DNA of 64,000 bases from positions 248,001 to 312,000 of the forward strand of contig NZ_FXAT01000005.1 in the NCBI RefSeq assembly GCF_900177725.1, read 5' to 3'. The DNA is from Paraburkholderia susongensis (GTDB taxonomy: Bacteria; Pseudomonadota; Gammaproteobacteria; Burkholderiales; Burkholderiaceae). Positions within the stretch are counted from its first letter, which is position 1. Every line of letters begins with the position of its first letter. The position numbers and the translations under genes were made by a program. The notes under the pieces are model-generated. The model was not told the DNA's origin. It made no database searches and saw only the letters and a list, made by a program, of their open reading frames with translations. Positions 62,944 through 64,000 of the stretch are shown here, piece by piece.

Positions 62944-63855
62944 TCAGGCCGCGCGCGACAAACGCGCCGCCTTGAAGCTCTGCCCGACGCTCTGCGCGAG
63001 CACCGCGAGCGCCGACTGCATCTTACCGAGCGCGCGCGATCTCACGATCCACACCGCGATTTCGGGCTTGAAATCGCTGACCTGAATCGCGTCGAGTTGC
63101 GCGGCATATGCACTGACGTGCAATAACGGCAACGGAACCAGTCCGAGCCCGACGCCATCGGCGACGAGCCCCAACTGCAGTTCCGTACCCAGCGTTTCGA
63201 GGTTCAGTTTCAGCGCATAGCCTTGCGCGGCGAGCGCCTGCTGCAAGCCCGCGCGAAAACCGCAGCCGTCGGGATTGAGCACCCAGCCGTACGACTGGCA
63301 TTCGGCAAGCGTATGCGAGCGCTTCTTCAGACTGCCCTTTTGCGCGACAACCGCAAGCTTCAGTTCGCCGAGCGCTTCTCCCGCCAGCGCTTCGGGCAAT
63401 ACGCGATTGGCCGGCAACAGCACGATCGCGGCATCGAGTTCTCCATCTTCGACTTTTTGCAGCAGCGGATTGCCCCACCCCGTCGACACGCGCGCCTGCA
63501 ACTCGGGATGCGCGCCTCTCAACGCATGCAAGGCCTTGAGCATCGCGACGTCGGCGACCGTCTGCGCGACGCCGAGGCGCAGCACACCGGCGAGCGGTGC
63601 GTCGTCGGTCACGAGATGCCTGAGCGCGTCGACTTCACGCACGATCGCGCGGCACTGTTCGTAGACGACGCGGCCCATCGGCGTGATCTTGAGCGGCTTG
63701 GTGTTGCGGTCGAGCAGCTCGACGCCGAGCGCTTCCTCGAAGTTCTGGATACGCCGCGTGACGGCGGGCTGCGTGAGCGCCAAAGACTCGGCAGCCTGAC
63801 TCAGCGACTGGCTGCGCACGACGGCGACGAAGGCCTCGATTTCATCGAGTTTCAT
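62944..63855 (-). CDS. LysR family regulator near the organosulfur genes
   Basis: A 303-residue LysR protein. The helix-turn-helix is at residues 5-60 (VVRSQSLSQAAESLALTQPAVTRRIQNFEEALG); the effector domain contains ATSYGWV-like SYGWVLNPDGCGFR. It converges with the rhodanese gene and its own start faces the window edge, so its target could be the organosulfur run or a gene beyond the window. Three direct repeats precede it (63900-63932). Confidence 0.9.
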   Translation of the reverse strand: MKLDEIEAFVAVVRSQSLSQAAESLALTQPAVTRRIQNFEEALGVELLDRNTKPLKITPMGRVVYEQCRAIVREVDALRHLVTDDAPLAGVLRLGVAQTVADVAMLKALHALRGAHPELQARVSTGWGNPLLQKVEDGELDAAIVLLPANRVLPEALAGEALGELKLAVVAQKGSLKKRSHTLAECQSYGWVLNPDGCGFRAGLQQALAAQGYALKLNLETLGTELQLGLVADGVGLGLVPLPLLHVSAYAAQLDAIQVSDFKPEIAVWIVRSRALGKMQSALAVLAQSVGQSFKAARLSRAA

Positions 63856-64000
63856 GGGTTGTTTTGTCGTTTGATGGAACGTTGGTGCGGCTCACATATG
63901 CATGACCGCTGCATGACCGTTGCATGAGCTTAGCGTGCCGCGGCGCTTATGTTCAAGTGGCGCGCGCTTTCCTCTCTCGCATATTAACAAAGAAGAACAA
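63856..64000. other. right edge, upstream region of the LysR gene
   Basis: No coding sequence is recognised in the last 145 bases. It holds the direct repeats at 63900-63932; the extreme end is AT-rich (CATATTAACAAAG) and may lead into a promoter for a gene outside the window. Confidence 0.4.
63900..63932. repeat. three 11-bp direct repeats upstream of LysR
   Basis: GCATGACCGCT, GCATGACCGTT and GCATGAGCTTA follow each other without gap. Spacing is one helical turn, and they lie 45-77 bases before the LysR start. Multiple helically phased sites suit cooperative binding of a regulator. Confidence 0.6.

Noticed and set aside
1-64000. Search for tRNA, rRNA, CRISPR, insertion sequences, prophage and riboswitches
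   Set aside because: No tRNA arm consensus, no repeated spacer array, no transposase or integrase-like product and no known riboswitch pattern was seen by eye; a covariance-model scan would be needed to exclude small RNAs.

Overview
This 64 kb window is GC-rich chromosomal DNA from a betaproteobacterium, most likely Burkholderiaceae (Burkholderia/Paraburkholderia/Caballeronia type). The signs are the leucine/isovalerate (liu) operon controlled by a TetR-type regulator, Gram-negative porins, six LysR and three TetR regulators, a DAHP synthase, an HU protein, and dense catabolic operons each next to its own regulator. I see no rRNA, tRNA, CRISPR array, insertion sequence, prophage or replication origin. 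Reading is from sequence only; no database search was run.

Layout. (1) 0.1-3.4 kb: small stress/redox genes (aldo/keto reductase, DoxX, pirin) divergent from a LysR gene. (2) 3.5-6.6 kb: LysR regulator divergent from an intradiol dioxygenase and a maleylacetate reductase, the lower part of a hydroxyquinol pathway. (3) 6.7-19.9 kb: a catabolic island bounded by two near-paralogous TetR genes. It holds an HMG-CoA lyase-like enzyme, a TfdB-type flavin monooxygenase, an acyl-CoA ligase, two enoyl-CoA hydratases, a CocE/NonD hydrolase, an ACMSD-type amidohydrolase and a porin. Four intergenic regions here share a similar operator-like sequence. Regions 2 and 3 together could convert a hydroxybenzoate-type substrate to a phenol/resorcinol, then hydroxyquinol, then 3-oxoadipate (inference). 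(4) 20.3-25 kb: a Tat-exported M14-type zinc enzyme and a stand-alone adenylation-thiolation-reductase (NRPS-like) protein whose reductase has Gln in place of the usual catalytic Lys. (5) 26-30.8 kb: a two-subunit molybdenum hydroxylase and two LysR genes that meet tail to tail.

(6) 31-40 kb: the least explained part of the window. A co-directional run encodes two overlapping paralogous amidohydrolases (the first has lost its HxH metal motif), UbiD and UbiX, a His-rich CobW-family GTPase, an NCS2 nucleobase-type permease, an 8-oxoguanine-deaminase-like hydrolase and a maleate isomerase/Asp-Glu racemase-like enzyme. Uptake, hydrolysis/deamination, decarboxylation and isomerisation of an N-heterocyclic or aromatic carboxylate is a reasonable guess, but the substrate is unknown. 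(7) 40.2-41.4 kb: a small DUF1488-like protein and a PhnD-like binding protein without a signal peptide. (8) 41.4-48.3 kb: liuABCD with a divergent TetR (LiuQ-like) gene and a perfect 18-bp palindrome between them. (9) 48.3-51.1 kb: DUF72, DAHP synthase, HU. (10) 51.7-52.5 kb: a Tlde1-like (DUF2778) L,D-transpeptidase-fold toxin with an overlapping two-helix membrane protein, probably an effector/immunity pair. (11) 53-58.5 kb: DUF899, LysR, MFS, AhpD-like, DedA-rhodanese fusion. (12) 58.7-63.9 kb: an organosulfur set (flavin monooxygenase, class II aldolase, cysteine-dioxygenase-like cupin, four-domain rhodanese) facing a LysR gene that has 11-bp direct repeats upstream of it.
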